Shown piece after piece: positions 33,066 to 41,938 of a DNA stretch of 49,606 nucleotides. The notes under the pieces are model-generated. The model was given only the letters and a program-made list of their open reading frames with translations, did not search any database and had not been told where the DNA came from. The stretch comes from CAZHBA01 sp964530225. GTDB lineage: Bacteria; Pseudomonadota; Alphaproteobacteria; UBA6615. The DNA is taken from assembly GCA_964530225.1 (NCBI GenBank), contig CAZHBA010000045.1, forward strand, positions 1 to 49,606, given 5' to 3'. The position numbers and the translations under genes were made by a program. How positions within the stretch are numbered: the stretch's first letter is position 1; each line of letters starts with the position of its first letter.

Positions 33066-34835
33066 ATGGACGACATCAAATATACAAATGACGGCCTGTT
33101 CCGCAGTGAGGTACGCGAGGGCATGCGCGTTGATTGGGACGTGCCGGTTGAGATGGACGACGGCCTTGTCCTGCGTGCCAACGTCTACCGGCCCGACGAC
33201 GACGGCCAATATCCGGTGGTCATGTCGCACGGACCTTATGGCAAGGATCTCCATTTCGAGGAGCTCTATTCGACCTGCTGGGAGCTGATGTGCGAGAACC
33301 ATCCGGACGTACCCGCCGGGTCGACCAACATCCACCAGAGCTGGGAAGTCTGCGACCCAGAGAAATGGGTGCCGCACGGCTATGTCTGTCTGCGCGTCGA
33401 TAGCCGCGGTGCCGGCCGCTCGCCGGGTTACCTCGAACATTTCTCGCCGCGCGAAACCCAAGACTTCGCCGACTGTATCAACTGGGCCGGCATGCAGCCC
33501 TGGTCGAACGGCAAGGTCGGCCTCAGCGGCATTTCCTATTACGGAGTCAACCAATGGCACGTTGCCGCGCTCAAGCCCAAACATCTAGCGGCAATGGCCG
33601 TGTGGGAAGGCTTCTCCAATTTCTACCGCGAATCGGCCTACAATGGCGGCATCTATACGTCGTTCATGCGCCACTGGTACGATAAGCAGATAATGCCGAT
33701 CCAGCACGGCTACGGTGAACGCGGCTACAAGTCGCGCGTCACCGGCGAATGGGCCGCGGGCCCGGAAACACTGTTGGAAGAGGAACTCGTTGCCAACCGT
33801 TTCGACCTTCACGGCAGTTTCAGCAGCCATGATATGGACGACGAATTCTACGCCGCGCGCACCGCCGATCTGTCGCTGATCGAAACGCCGCTGTTGAGCT
33901 GCGCCAACTGGGGCGGCGCGCCACTGCATCCGCGCGGTAATTTCAATGGCTTCATGGAAGTTGGATCGAAGGAAAAGTGGCTAGAGGTGCACGGCCTCGA
34001 ACACTGGTCGCTGTACTACACCGATTACGGCAACGACCTGCAGATGCGCTTCTTCGATTGCTTTTTGAAGGGCGACGATTCTGGCTGGAAGGATCAGCCG
34101 CGTGTGTCGCTAAACGTGCGCCATCCGGGTGAGAAATTCGTTCTGCGCGGCGAAGACGAGTGGCCGCTAGCGCGTACCGAATGGACCAAGTACCACCTGC
34201 AGTCGGCCGGCCATGTACTGTCCGCCGAGTCACCGGCCAACGGGGCGGAAATCGCCTACGAAGCCATGGGTGACGGGCTGACGTTTGTCTCGATGCCGGT
34301 CGAGAGGGACACTGAAATCTGCGGCCCCATGGCGGTCAAACTGTGGGCCTCGTCGTCGACCACCGACGCCGACTTCTTTGTCATCCTGCGGGTCTTCCAA
34401 TCCGATTTGAAGGAAGTGACATTCCGTGGCGCGCTCGATCCGCACACACCGGTGGCCTCGGGCTGGCTCAGGGCGTCGCACCGCAAGCTCGATCCTGAGA
34501 AGTCGCGGCCGGAGCGGCCATACCAGACCCACGACGAGAAGCAACCGTTGACACCGGGTGAGGTGTACGAGCTGGATATCGAAATTCACGCTTCAGGCAT
34601 CGTCGTGCCCAAAGGTTACCGCTTCGCGCTGTCGGTACGCGGCTGCGATTACGTCTATCCGGGTGAACCCAACGCTGGCCTGTCGAACATGAAGAACGTG
34701 TTCACCGGCGTCGGACCGTTTCTGCACGACGACCCCGACAACCGGCCCGACAAGATTTTCGATAACACGGTGACACTGCATGTGGGGCCAGACCGCCCGG
34801 CGCATGTGCTGTTACCGGTCATTCCGGAGAAATAG
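33066..34835 (+). CDS. CocE/NonD-family hydrolase (peptidase S15-type)
   Basis: A 589-residue hydrolase of the X-Pro dipeptidyl-peptidase/cocaine-esterase family. The HGPYGK segment (55-60) supplies the oxyanion tyrosine, DSRGAGRSPG (112-121) is conserved, and the nucleophile is Ser157 in LSGISYYG. A helical cap and then a C-terminal jelly-roll domain (CGPMAVKLWASSSTTDADF) follow in normal order. CAGGGGGATATC before the ATG is a good ribosome site. No signal peptide. It would hydrolyse an ester or amide such as an acylated xenobiotic or peptide. The MDR gene follows after 32 bases and is probably co-transcribed. Confidence 0.92.
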   Translation: MDDIKYTNDGLFRSEVREGMRVDWDVPVEMDDGLVLRANVYRPDDDGQYPVVMSHGPYGKDLHFEELYSTCWELMCENHPDVPAGSTNIHQSWEVCDPEKWVPHGYVCLRVDSRGAGRSPGYLEHFSPRETQDFADCINWAGMQPWSNGKVGLSGISYYGVNQWHVAALKPKHLAAMAVWEGFSNFYRESAYNGGIYTSFMRHWYDKQIMPIQHGYGERGYKSRVTGEWAAGPETLLEEELVANRFDLHGSFSSHDMDDEFYAARTADLSLIETPLLSCANWGGAPLHPRGNFNGFMEVGSKEKWLEVHGLEHWSLYYTDYGNDLQMRFFDCFLKGDDSGWKDQPRVSLNVRHPGEKFVLRGEDEWPLARTEWTKYHLQSAGHVLSAESPANGAEIAYEAMGDGLTFVSMPVERDTEICGPMAVKLWASSSTTDADFFVILRVFQSDLKEVTFRGALDPHTPVASGWLRASHRKLDPEKSRPERPYQTHDEKQPLTPGEVYELDIEIHASGIVVPKGYRFALSVRGCDYVYPGEPNAGLSNMKNVFTGVGPFLHDDPDNRPDKIFDNTVTLHVGPDRPAHVLLPVIPEK

Positions 34836-34867
34836 CGGCTTCAGGTCGTTGAGCTAGGGAGTAAGCG

Positions 34868-35902
34868 ATGAAAGCTGTGATGATGCACGAGTTTGGCGGG
34901 CCCGATGTCCTCAAATACGAAGAGATCCCGACGCCTGAGTTAGGGCCCGACGACGTGTTGGTGAAGGTCCATGCGGTCTCGGTGAACCGTACCCTCGATC
35001 TGGTGGTGCGTGAAAACAAGTATGCCCGTACGCCGCCGCTACCCCACATCCTTGGCGTTGATCCTTCCGGCGTGATCGAGGCAGTCGGGTCGAACGTCAC
35101 TGACCGCAAGGTCGGCGAGCGGATCTATTGTAGCCTGTTCGTGCCCTCCGACGATCCCGCCGCGATGAACCTACCTGGGGTCGGCAGTGTGCTGTTTTTA
35201 GGTGTTAATGTGTGGGGTGGCTATGCCGAGTACGTCAAAGTGCCGGCTTCGATCGTGCTGCCGATTCCCGACAGTCTGGGATTTCCCGAGGCCACAGTGG
35301 TTGGCCGCCATCTGGCGACCGCGATCAACCAGATCGAGGGCATAGGTCAGGTTAAGGAGGGCGATTGGGTGCTGGTGATGGGGGCTGCCGGTGGTCTGGG
35401 CAGCTGCGCTATTCAGGTCGCCAAATTCAACGGCTGCCATACAATTGGCGCTGCGGGCTCCAACGAGCGGGTGCAGGCTGTGCTCGATTGCGGTGCCGAC
35501 CACGCCGTCAACTACCGTGCCCACGATCTAGCGGAAGAGGTGCAGAGGATCACCGGCGGGCAGGGCGTCAACTTGGTGCTTGAAAACATCGGTGATCCCG
35601 AGCTGTTCAAGGGTGCGTTCAATAGCATGGGGCGCGGCGCCAAGATGGTCACTGCCGGGGCGCACGCCGGCGGCCATGTCGAGCTCGACCTGTGGAAGCT
35701 CTACTTGTTCCAGCTGCAGATCATCGGCGAGCCGCGCGAACAGCCCGGCGGCCTGGCGCGGGCACTGCAAATGGCCGGCGAGCAGAATATCAAATGCCTG
35801 ATCGACAAGATCGTGCCACTGAGCGAAGCTGCCGAAGCGCACGCCTACGCCGCCAGGCGCGGTGGCGTAGGCAAGGTGATTCTCGACCCGACACTGGGGT
35901 AG
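34868..35902 (+). CDS. MDR-superfamily dehydrogenase (quinone-oxidoreductase-like)
   Basis: A 344-residue medium-chain dehydrogenase/reductase with AGGGAG before its ATG. The GroES-like part shows FGGPDVLKYEEIPTP and LGVDPSGVIEAVGSNV; the catalytic and structural zinc cysteines and GHE motif of alcohol dehydrogenases are absent, placing it with zinc-free quinone reductases or enoyl reductases. The cofactor loop is GAAGGLGSCAIQ. NADP is the likely cofactor, since no acidic residue closes the second strand (GAAGSNER). It lies directly behind the CocE gene. Substrates in this class are alpha,beta-unsaturated carbonyls and quinones. Confidence 0.9.
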   Translation: MKAVMMHEFGGPDVLKYEEIPTPELGPDDVLVKVHAVSVNRTLDLVVRENKYARTPPLPHILGVDPSGVIEAVGSNVTDRKVGERIYCSLFVPSDDPAAMNLPGVGSVLFLGVNVWGGYAEYVKVPASIVLPIPDSLGFPEATVVGRHLATAINQIEGIGQVKEGDWVLVMGAAGGLGSCAIQVAKFNGCHTIGAAGSNERVQAVLDCGADHAVNYRAHDLAEEVQRITGGQGVNLVLENIGDPELFKGAFNSMGRGAKMVTAGAHAGGHVELDLWKLYLFQLQIIGEPREQPGGLARALQMAGEQNIKCLIDKIVPLSEAAEAHAYAARRGGVGKVILDPTLG

Positions 35903-36005
35903 GCGCGAACTAGAACGTATTAGAGAAATTGGACAAGACCGGGTTTATCGCAGGCCGGACGTGTTATTATGGACTTCTGGAACACAGAACCTAGTTGGTA
36001 TTGGA

Positions 36006-36026
36006 ATGCCGTTTGCAAGACGGCAT
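36006..36026 (+). promoter_or_regulatory. Leader hairpin before the AOR gene
   Basis: ATGCCGT-ttgcaag-ACGGCAT is a perfect 7+7 dyad about 80 bases upstream of the aldehyde ferredoxin oxidoreductase start. It has no following T-tract, so it is not a terminator. An operator or leader hairpin is possible. It does not match the Moco/tungsten-cofactor riboswitch as far as I can judge. Confidence 0.25.
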
Positions 36027-36104
36027 CGGATGTAGGTCGCGCGCGACTGGCGTGGCGGCCATTCTTGGCACACTGATCAAACTCAATCATAAGGCGACGC
36101 CGTC

Positions 36105-37835
36105 ATGCGGAGATATTTAGACATAAACCTGGGGGATCAATCCATCGAGACCCAACAATTAGAGGGCGCAGAGTGCATTCGCGCTGGCCGCCACCTGATC
36201 GCCAAGACGCTGCTGGAGCGTGGCCTGGCCGAGATCGATCCGCTGTCGCCGGAAAATCCGTTGATCTTTTCCGCCGGACCGCTGTCCGGTTCGAACTTCT
36301 CCAACGCCAATCGTATCAGCGTCGGCTGCAAGAGCCCGCTTACCGGCGGAATCAAGGAAGCCAACGCCGGTGGCACCTTCGCTTTCGCGCTCGGCCAGCT
36401 GGAAATATCCGGCTTAACGCTGCAGGGCGCCTCGGCGAATTGGGTGGTCATCCGCATCACAAAGGACGATGATATCACTTTCGAGGACGCCACCCCTTAC
36501 CTCGGCAAGGGTAATATTGAGGTGGCGGCGCTGCTGTTCGAAAAATACGGCGACAAGGTTAGCCTGGGCATATGCGGGCCGGTTGGCGAGTACCAGGGTT
36601 TGATCTCTGGCATTGCGTTCACCGATCCGGAGGGGAGGCCCGTGCGCATTGCTGCGCGTGGCGGCGTCGGTGCGGTGATGGGCTCGAAGAAGGTCAAGGC
36701 GATTGTCGTTGACATGAAAAAGATGCCCCCATTCCATGATCGCAAGGCGGTGATGGGCGGCGTTAAGGAATACGGCAAGCTGCTGCGCGAGGACCCGGCT
36801 GTTGAGGCGTTCGGCCTATATGGCACGGCGATGGTCACCGATGTGACCAACCAGCTGGGCGGCCTGCCAACACGCAACTTCAGCGAAGGCCGGCTGGTCG
36901 ACGCTAGCGAAGAGACCTTGAAGCTAGGTGGCTCCTACATCCGCGAATTGAACATGGAACGCGGTGGCGAACCGGCCCACGCCTGTATGCCCGGCTGCCT
37001 GATCCGGTGCAGCAACATCTATGTCGACGAAGACGGCGAAGAGATGGTGTCGCCCATGGAATACGAAACGCTGGGTCTGATGGGCAGCAACTGTGGCTTG
37101 TCCGACCCCGACGACGTCGCCCGGGCGAACCACCAGGCCAACGATCTGGGTGTCGACACCATTGAAGTCGGCGCCATGATCGGGGTGCTGATGGAGGCTG
37201 GCGAAGGCGAATTCGGCGATCCTGGTTTCATGTTGGCGGCGCTCGACGATATTCGCGCAGGCAACGAGCGTGGCCGCATTCTGGCTCAAGGCACCGCCCG
37301 GGTCGGCGAACATTACGGGGTCGAGCGGGTACCGGTGATCAAGCAACAGGGTATCAGCGCCTACGACCCGCGGACCATCGAGGTTACTGGCATTTCCATG
37401 ATGCTAACCGCCCAGGGCGCCGACCACACCACCGGTAATATCCCGACCCACGAGAGTGCCGATATGACCACCGAGGAGCTGACCGAAGCTAGCCTGGAGA
37501 TCCAGGTCCTGTGCGCGGCAGCCGATTCGCTGGGCCTTTGCCTGTTCGGACGGTCGGTCACCAATATCAATCCCGATCTGATCGTCAACGCGCTCAATGC
37601 GGCACATGGCACCAATTTCGATGCCTCTTTCCTGGCCGATCTGGGCCGCGAGGCTTTGCAAATGGAATGGGAATTTAATCGCCAGGCCGGTTTCACCGAG
37701 GGAGACGACGAACTGCCGTCGTTCTTCTACGATGAAGCCCTAGAGCCTACCGGCAAGACCGCCCGCCACCGCAGCGACGAGGTTAACCAGGCCTTGCGCA
37801 AACTTCTCGGTGGCGACAAGGCGGCGGCGTTGTAG
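36105..37835 (+). CDS. Aldehyde ferredoxin oxidoreductase family protein (YdhV-like)
   Basis: A 576-residue tungsto- or molybdopterin enzyme of the AOR family. The N-terminal pterin-binding domain shows LIFSAGPLSGS and SVGCKSPLTGGIKEANAGG. The [4Fe-4S] ligands are Cys294, Cys298 and Cys302 in CMPGCLIRC plus Cys479 in DSLGLC. The spacing CxxxCxxxC and the HACMPGC context resemble the YdhV/enteric subgroup rather than archaeal AOR. The enzyme would oxidise an aldehyde or reduce an acid with a low-potential ferredoxin. No ferredoxin-like partner subunit or cofactor gene is adjacent. The ATG has only a weak GGCGACG ribosome site. Confidence 0.9.
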   Translation: MRRYLDINLGDQSIETQQLEGAECIRAGRHLIAKTLLERGLAEIDPLSPENPLIFSAGPLSGSNFSNANRISVGCKSPLTGGIKEANAGGTFAFALGQLEISGLTLQGASANWVVIRITKDDDITFEDATPYLGKGNIEVAALLFEKYGDKVSLGICGPVGEYQGLISGIAFTDPEGRPVRIAARGGVGAVMGSKKVKAIVVDMKKMPPFHDRKAVMGGVKEYGKLLREDPAVEAFGLYGTAMVTDVTNQLGGLPTRNFSEGRLVDASEETLKLGGSYIRELNMERGGEPAHACMPGCLIRCSNIYVDEDGEEMVSPMEYETLGLMGSNCGLSDPDDVARANHQANDLGVDTIEVGAMIGVLMEAGEGEFGDPGFMLAALDDIRAGNERGRILAQGTARVGEHYGVERVPVIKQQGISAYDPRTIEVTGISMMLTAQGADHTTGNIPTHESADMTTEELTEASLEIQVLCAAADSLGLCLFGRSVTNINPDLIVNALNAAHGTNFDASFLADLGREALQMEWEFNRQAGFTEGDDELPSFFYDEALEPTGKTARHRSDEVNQALRKLLGGDKAAAL

Positions 37836-37863
37836 CGCGGCCTTATTGGAGCTAGCGGCATAG

Positions 37864-37904
37864 AAAAAAGGGAGGATCGTGGTCTCCCCCTTTCGCCTTT
37901 TCAG
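37864..37904 (+). terminator. Probable terminator after the AOR gene
   Basis: An A-rich run, then GGGAG (37870-37874) pairing with CTCCC (37884-37888), then CCTTTCGCCTTTT. The stem is imperfect and the T-tract short. Position, 29 bases after the stop codon, fits termination of the oxidoreductase transcript. Confidence 0.4.
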
Positions 37905-38069
37905 TGACTGACATAGCTCTGATGATCTGCAGATAGTTCGCCACGGATAACACCTATAGGGACTGGCTACGAAACTGGTCTCAGATTTTTTTCAGAGTGA
38001 AGGGTGGCAGATACGGGGTATGCAGGTCTGTTACGCTAATTTCTGCTGGTAACGCATTGAGAGTCCCGG

Positions 38070-38645
38070 TCATATTCTCGCAATCTGAACTATCGCCATT
38101 CCGGAATTAACGGGATTTTGCTTCCACCGACTGTACACATAACTTGCCGGTATCCATAAGTTTAGGTTGACACCATCACTTCGGACCACCGCATACGGAC
38201 TAAGTGCCGGTAAGAACCCGCGGTCGGTTCGGAGGATACTAATTCCCGTACAATCGATATTATCGAAATACAAAGGAGCCCCGCCCCACAATTCTCCGGG
38301 ATAGGCGACTAACAGGACTTCAGGCTTATCTGCGCTGGAATTTGAGACCGCGACCAAAGTAAAAATGTCGATTGCAGTCCAAATCGCGTCAGCAGACAAG
38401 ACAGTCCCGACTTGCATTCCATTGTCATCCCGTAATACGAAACACGGTCCACCACCCAACCCTGTATTGTCCGCGGCACACACCCACACCTGGCCATCAA
38501 ACTTCGCTATCTCGTCCGCCAAGCAGCTTAGATCGCTGAGCGTGACAATTGCCGCTATGGTCGGCTTTTTAGCGTAACTATCCGATGATAGAAAACTCAC
38601 AACGACGATAAGCGCAATCGCCAGAATGAAACCTATGCTACGCAT
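38070..38645 (-). CDS. Secreted protein of unknown function
   Basis: 191 residues with a clear signal peptide (MRSIGFILAIALIVVVSF, then SSDSYA before KKP). I start at ATG 38645, because the signal begins there and AGAAAGAAGA lies upstream; the frame also opens at 38678 with eleven extra residues and no ribosome site. The mature part has four cysteines (SCLAD, VCAAD, PCFVL, DCTG) that could form two disulfides in the periplasm. I recognise no family. Base composition is AT-richer than neighbouring enzymes, similar to the decayed secreted gene at 2.25 kb and the small gene at 49.3 kb, which suggests acquisition. Confidence 0.7.
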   Translation of the reverse strand: MRSIGFILAIALIVVVSFLSSDSYAKKPTIAAIVTLSDLSCLADEIAKFDGQVWVCAADNTGLGGGPCFVLRDDNGMQVGTVLSADAIWTAIDIFTLVAVSNSSADKPEVLLVAYPGELWGGAPLYFDNIDCTGISILRTDRGFLPALSPYAVVRSDGVNLNLWIPASYVYSRWKQNPVNSGMAIVQIARI

Positions 38646-38898
38646 CGCCAATCTTCTTTCTCGCTGCTTTGGAAGCATATTAAATGGTTTGTAAGAATAG
38701 AATTACGAAAACTAATTACTCGTACAGATAGAATTACCTATATGGCTATGAAATGCCTAAAATGGTAACTGCTTAGCGACGTGGTATTTATCAGGCGCTT
38801 GTGAAGCGGGAACCCAAACCGTCACCCGAAGGGGGCTGAGACGCGTCGATCTTTCGTGCTAAAATACGTTCGACAAGAACTTATCCAGGGTTTTACCG

Positions 38899-40299
38899 AT
38901 GACAGACGCCGCCTATGCCCGCGCCGACGCCGATTCAGTGGTCATCGCCGAATTGAGCAAATTGCTTGACGACCGCCTCAGCACCACCATGGCGGTGCGT
39001 GAGCATCACGGCCATGGCGAGGACTATTACGCGCCATATCCACCCGACGCGGTGTGTTTTCCCCAGTCGACCGAGGAAGTGGCCGAGATCGTCAAGATCT
39101 GCAATGCTCACCGCACTCCGGTCATCCCGTTCGGCACTGGCACTTCGGTCGAGGGTCATGTCACCGCGCCCCATGGCGGTATCACCATTGATTTGATGCA
39201 GATGAACGCGGTCGTCGAGGTCAATGCCGAAGACCTCGATTGCCGCGTTCAGGCCGGTGTCACCCGCAAGCAACTCAACGAATATCTGCGCGATACCGGT
39301 CTGTTCTTTCCCATTGATCCCGGCGCCGATGCCTCGCTCGGCGGCATGGCGGCGACCCGCGCCAGCGGCACCAACGCTGTGCGCTACGGCACTATGCGCG
39401 AGAACATACTGGGGCTCACCGTGGTTACCGCCGACGGGCGCATCGTCAAGACCGGCGGCCGGGCCAAGAAGTCGTCGGCGGGTTACGACCTGACGCGCAT
39501 ATTCGTCGGTTCGGAAGGAACGCTCGGCGTCATCACCGAGGTTAACCTCAAGCTTTACGGCATTCCGGAAAAGATCGCCTCGGCGGTGTGCCAGTTCCCA
39601 ACGACGGCGGATGCGGTCGACAGCGTCATCCTGACCATCCAGTCGGGCATCCCGGTGGCGCGCATCGAGTTGCTGGATTCGTTGATGATGGACTGGACCA
39701 TCGAGTATTCGAAACTTGAGGACTATGAGGCAAAACCGACTCTGTTCTACGAGTTTCACGGCACCGAGGCCGGTGTCGAGGAACAGACTCAGATGGTGCG
39801 CGCCATCATCGACGAGTTCGGCGGCTCGGCGTTCCAGTGGACCACTACCACAGAGGAGCGCAACAAGCTATGGCAGGCGCGCCACGACGTCTATCACGCC
39901 TGCATCGCGCAAATTCCGGGTAAGCAAGGTATCTCGACCGACGTCTGCGTGCCTATTTCGCGGCTCGCCGAATGCATAGCGGCAACCGAACAGGACACCC
40001 GCGGCTCGGGCTTCGAGGCGCCGATCGTTGGTCATGTCGGCGACGGTAACTTTCACTGTATTTTTCTCGTCGATATTGACGACGAAGAAGAAATGAAGCG
40101 GGCAGAGGACTGCAACGAGCGTATCGTCCAGCGGGCGCTGGCCATGGGCGGCACCTGCACCGGTGAACACGGCATTGGTGTCGGCAAGATGGATTTCCTC
40201 GTTGCCGAACAGGGCGAGGCGATAAGCTTGATGCGCACCCTCAAGCAGGCCTTCGATCCCGGCAACATCATGAACCCGGGCAAGGTGGTTCGGGTTTAA
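38899..40299 (+). CDS. FAD-linked D-2-hydroxyacid dehydrogenase (D-lactate/glycolate type)
   Basis: A 466-residue PCMH/vanillyl-alcohol-oxidase-fold flavoprotein. The FAD-binding domain shows VIPFGTGTSVEGHV, FFPIDPGADASLGGMAATRASG and KSSAGYDLTRIFVGSEGTLG; the C-terminal domain ends GEHGIGVGKMDFL and FDPGNIMNPGKV with the catalytic histidine of GEHG and metal-binding histidines in VGHVGDGNFHC. Length is close to cytochrome-type D-lactate dehydrogenases and glycolate oxidase GlcD. A GlcE/GlcF pair is absent, favouring a D-lactate or D-2-hydroxyglutarate-type enzyme. The class II aldolase gene follows after 15 bases, so they are one unit. Confidence 0.92.
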   Translation: MTDAAYARADADSVVIAELSKLLDDRLSTTMAVREHHGHGEDYYAPYPPDAVCFPQSTEEVAEIVKICNAHRTPVIPFGTGTSVEGHVTAPHGGITIDLMQMNAVVEVNAEDLDCRVQAGVTRKQLNEYLRDTGLFFPIDPGADASLGGMAATRASGTNAVRYGTMRENILGLTVVTADGRIVKTGGRAKKSSAGYDLTRIFVGSEGTLGVITEVNLKLYGIPEKIASAVCQFPTTADAVDSVILTIQSGIPVARIELLDSLMMDWTIEYSKLEDYEAKPTLFYEFHGTEAGVEEQTQMVRAIIDEFGGSAFQWTTTTEERNKLWQARHDVYHACIAQIPGKQGISTDVCVPISRLAECIAATEQDTRGSGFEAPIVGHVGDGNFHCIFLVDIDDEEEMKRAEDCNERIVQRALAMGGTCTGEHGIGVGKMDFLVAEQGEAISLMRTLKQAFDPGNIMNPGKVVRV

Positions 40300-40314
40300 A
40301 AAGGAAGAATAAAA

Positions 40315-41091
40315 ATGACCACGAATGCGGTGCAGCTGCGCGATGTGCCGTCGGTGCGAGAAAGCGTTAGCGAAGAGGAGTGGCGGGCCCGCGTCGATCT
40401 GGCGGCGGCCTACCGGTTGGCCCACGAATACCGCTGGGCCGACAGCATCTACAACCATATCTCCATGCGGGTCCCTGACGAGCCCAACTTCTTTCTGATC
40501 AAGGCCCACGAACTGCTCTACAACGAGGTCTCGGCGTCGAACTTGATCAAAGTCGACTTGCGCCGCGACGATGTCGATGAGGCGTTGCACGTCAATCGGC
40601 CGGGATTTACTCTCCACGGCGGCCTGTTGTCTGTGCGCCCCGACATCAACTGCGCCTATCACACCCACATCCCATCTTGTGTCGCCGTGGCCACCCAAAA
40701 AGACGGCCTGTTGCCCATGTCGCAGAACGCCATGCAGTTTTGGGGTGATATTGGCTACCACGATTACGAAGGCATCACCGAGGATTTGGAAGAGCGTGCA
40801 AGCATCGCCGCCAATCTGGGCGACAAGAACGTGCTAATGATGCGCAGCCACGGGGTCGTTACCTGTGGGGCGAGCGTTCGCGATGCCTTTATGCGCATGA
40901 AGGCGATGGCCGAGGCGTGCGACATACAGCTGCGCTTGCAGGCTTCCGGCACCGAATACGTCATGCCGCCGGCCGACGTGCTCGAGAAGCAAGTGCGACA
41001 GCGAGCAACCCACAATGCTGGTCGCGGCACCGACGACTGGCCCGCGGCCCTGCGCAAGCTCGACCTGATCGATCCGAGTTACAGGGACTAG
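40315..41091 (+). CDS. Class II aldolase/adducin-family protein
   Basis: A 258-residue zinc-dependent aldolase-fold protein with AAAAGGAAG upstream. Zinc ligands are visible in AYHTHIPSCVAVATQ (two histidines) and the later RSHGVVTCGASV histidine; NHISMRVPDEPNFFLIKAH is the N-terminal signature. The usual catalytic glutamate position is not obvious, so it may be of the adducin-like or decarboxylase-like branch. It directly follows the FAD dehydrogenase gene. Together they could process a 2-hydroxyacid or its aldol. A role as aldolase for fuculose- or ribulose-phosphate is possible but not supported by the context. Confidence 0.87.
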   Translation: MTTNAVQLRDVPSVRESVSEEEWRARVDLAAAYRLAHEYRWADSIYNHISMRVPDEPNFFLIKAHELLYNEVSASNLIKVDLRRDDVDEALHVNRPGFTLHGGLLSVRPDINCAYHTHIPSCVAVATQKDGLLPMSQNAMQFWGDIGYHDYEGITEDLEERASIAANLGDKNVLMMRSHGVVTCGASVRDAFMRMKAMAEACDIQLRLQASGTEYVMPPADVLEKQVRQRATHNAGRGTDDWPAALRKLDLIDPSYRD

Positions 41092-41114
41092 GCACCGGTG
41101 CAATAAGTCTTTGC

Positions 41115-41194
41115 GTAACACCTCATCCTGAGCTTGTCGAAGGACGACGTGTTACAGGCTGCTAGCCTGATACTTCGATAGGCTCAGCAGGATG
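41115..41194. repeat. CATCCTGAG-type palindromic repeat pair
   Basis: GTAACAC (41115-41121) and GTGTTAC (41149-41155) enclose CTCATCCTGAGCTTGTCGAAGG, a long hairpin. After a short gap, CTTCGATAGGCTCAGCAGGATG (41173-41194) is a near complement of the CATCCTGAGCTTGTCGAAG arm. The element lies between the aldolase and NIPSNAP genes and belongs to the family also seen at 17.7, 22.6 and 41.6 kb. Confidence 0.75.
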
Positions 41195-41225
41195 TTTTGA
41201 AAATACTTTTTTGGAGGGTTTTACC

Positions 41226-41546
41226 ATGATTATCGACCACCGCACCTACACCATGCACCCCGGCAAGCTGCAGGCCTGGCTCGAATTGTGGGAGCGCATG
41301 GCGTTGCCGTACCAGATGAAATATCTGGAAAACTTTGTCGGCATGTTCACCTGCGATGTCGGCGACCTCAATCAGGTTGTGCACCTGTGGCAGTACGAAG
41401 ACCAGGGCGACCGTGAACGCCGCCGCACAGCTATGTACGCCGATCCGGGTTGGCAGGAGTTTGTTCGCGAAGTTGGCAAGCTGGGAGCATTAAAGAAGAC
41501 CAAGAACAAGATCCTCAAGCCGGTACCGTTCTCGCCGATGCAGTGA
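41226..41546 (+). CDS. NIPSNAP-family protein
   Basis: A 106-residue dimeric alpha/beta-barrel protein of the NIPSNAP family. The N-terminal IDHRTYTMHPGKLQAWLELW and the following VHLWQYEDQGDRERRR and DPGWQEFV segments are diagnostic. The ATG at 41226 has GGAGGG seven bases upstream. Bacterial members sit in aromatic and alicyclic degradation clusters, but their chemistry is not established. It is flanked on both sides by palindromic repeats, so it may form its own transcript. Confidence 0.9.
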   Translation: MIIDHRTYTMHPGKLQAWLELWERMALPYQMKYLENFVGMFTCDVGDLNQVVHLWQYEDQGDRERRRTAMYADPGWQEFVREVGKLGALKKTKNKILKPVPFSPMQ

Positions 41547-41553
41547 TGTATGA

Positions 41554-41668
41554 AGCCTCGTGCTTCGAGATGGTGCTTCGCGTTTCCTCAGCAAAAGGTT
41601 TCTTTTTGAGGCCATAACTTAACCTCATCCTGAGGGGAGCCAATAGGTCCGTCTCGAAGAATGAGGGG
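41554..41668. repeat. Composite palindromic repeat element, second copy
   Basis: The outer arms CCTCGTGCTTCGAGATGG and the complement of CCGTCTCGAAGAATGAGG, and the inner arms TTTCCTCAGC and CTCATCCTGAGGGGA, form the same nested plan as 22587-22699. It lies between the converging NIPSNAP and GIY-YIG genes. Sequence drift is greater than in the 22.6 kb copy. Confidence 0.7.
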
Positions 41669-41692
41669 AGCAATATCCCATCACTTGCTCGC

Positions 41693-41938
41693 TTATTTCT
41701 CCTTCAACTCCGCCTTGAAACGCCGGTCGCGCTTAAGTTTGGCCTCGCGGCGCAGGGCGTCGCCGTGGGCCAACGGCCCTTCGCTGTAGACCACTTGCCA
41801 CGGCCCGCGGCCGCGGGTGAAGCGGGCGCCGGCACCCGTGTTGTGCTGCACCAGACGCGCGCCGACGTTCTTAGCGATGCCGGTATAAAGCGTGCCGCCG
41901 CCATTGCGCAGCACGTAGACGAAGTACTCAGTTGCCAT
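41693..41938 (-). CDS. GIY-YIG nuclease family protein (YhbQ-like)
   Basis: An 81-residue single-domain GIY-YIG protein. The core motif is FVYVLRNGGGTLYTGIAKN, followed by the arginine in RLVQHN and the acidic residue and lysines in GDALRREAKLKRDRR, as in UvrC-N/YhbQ-type small nucleases. The ATG follows directly on the stop of the upstream gene (TGAATG), so translation is coupled to slyX. A DNA-nicking or repair role is assumed for the family. Confidence 0.92.
   Translation of the reverse strand: MATEYFVYVLRNGGGTLYTGIAKNVGARLVQHNTGAGARFTRGRGPWQVVYSEGPLAHGDALRREAKLKRDRRFKAELKEK

Noticed and set aside
41115..41668. CRISPR-like array
   Set aside because: The repeats are palindromic, imperfect, of uneven spacing and flank a gene; no regular spacer pattern and no cas genes.
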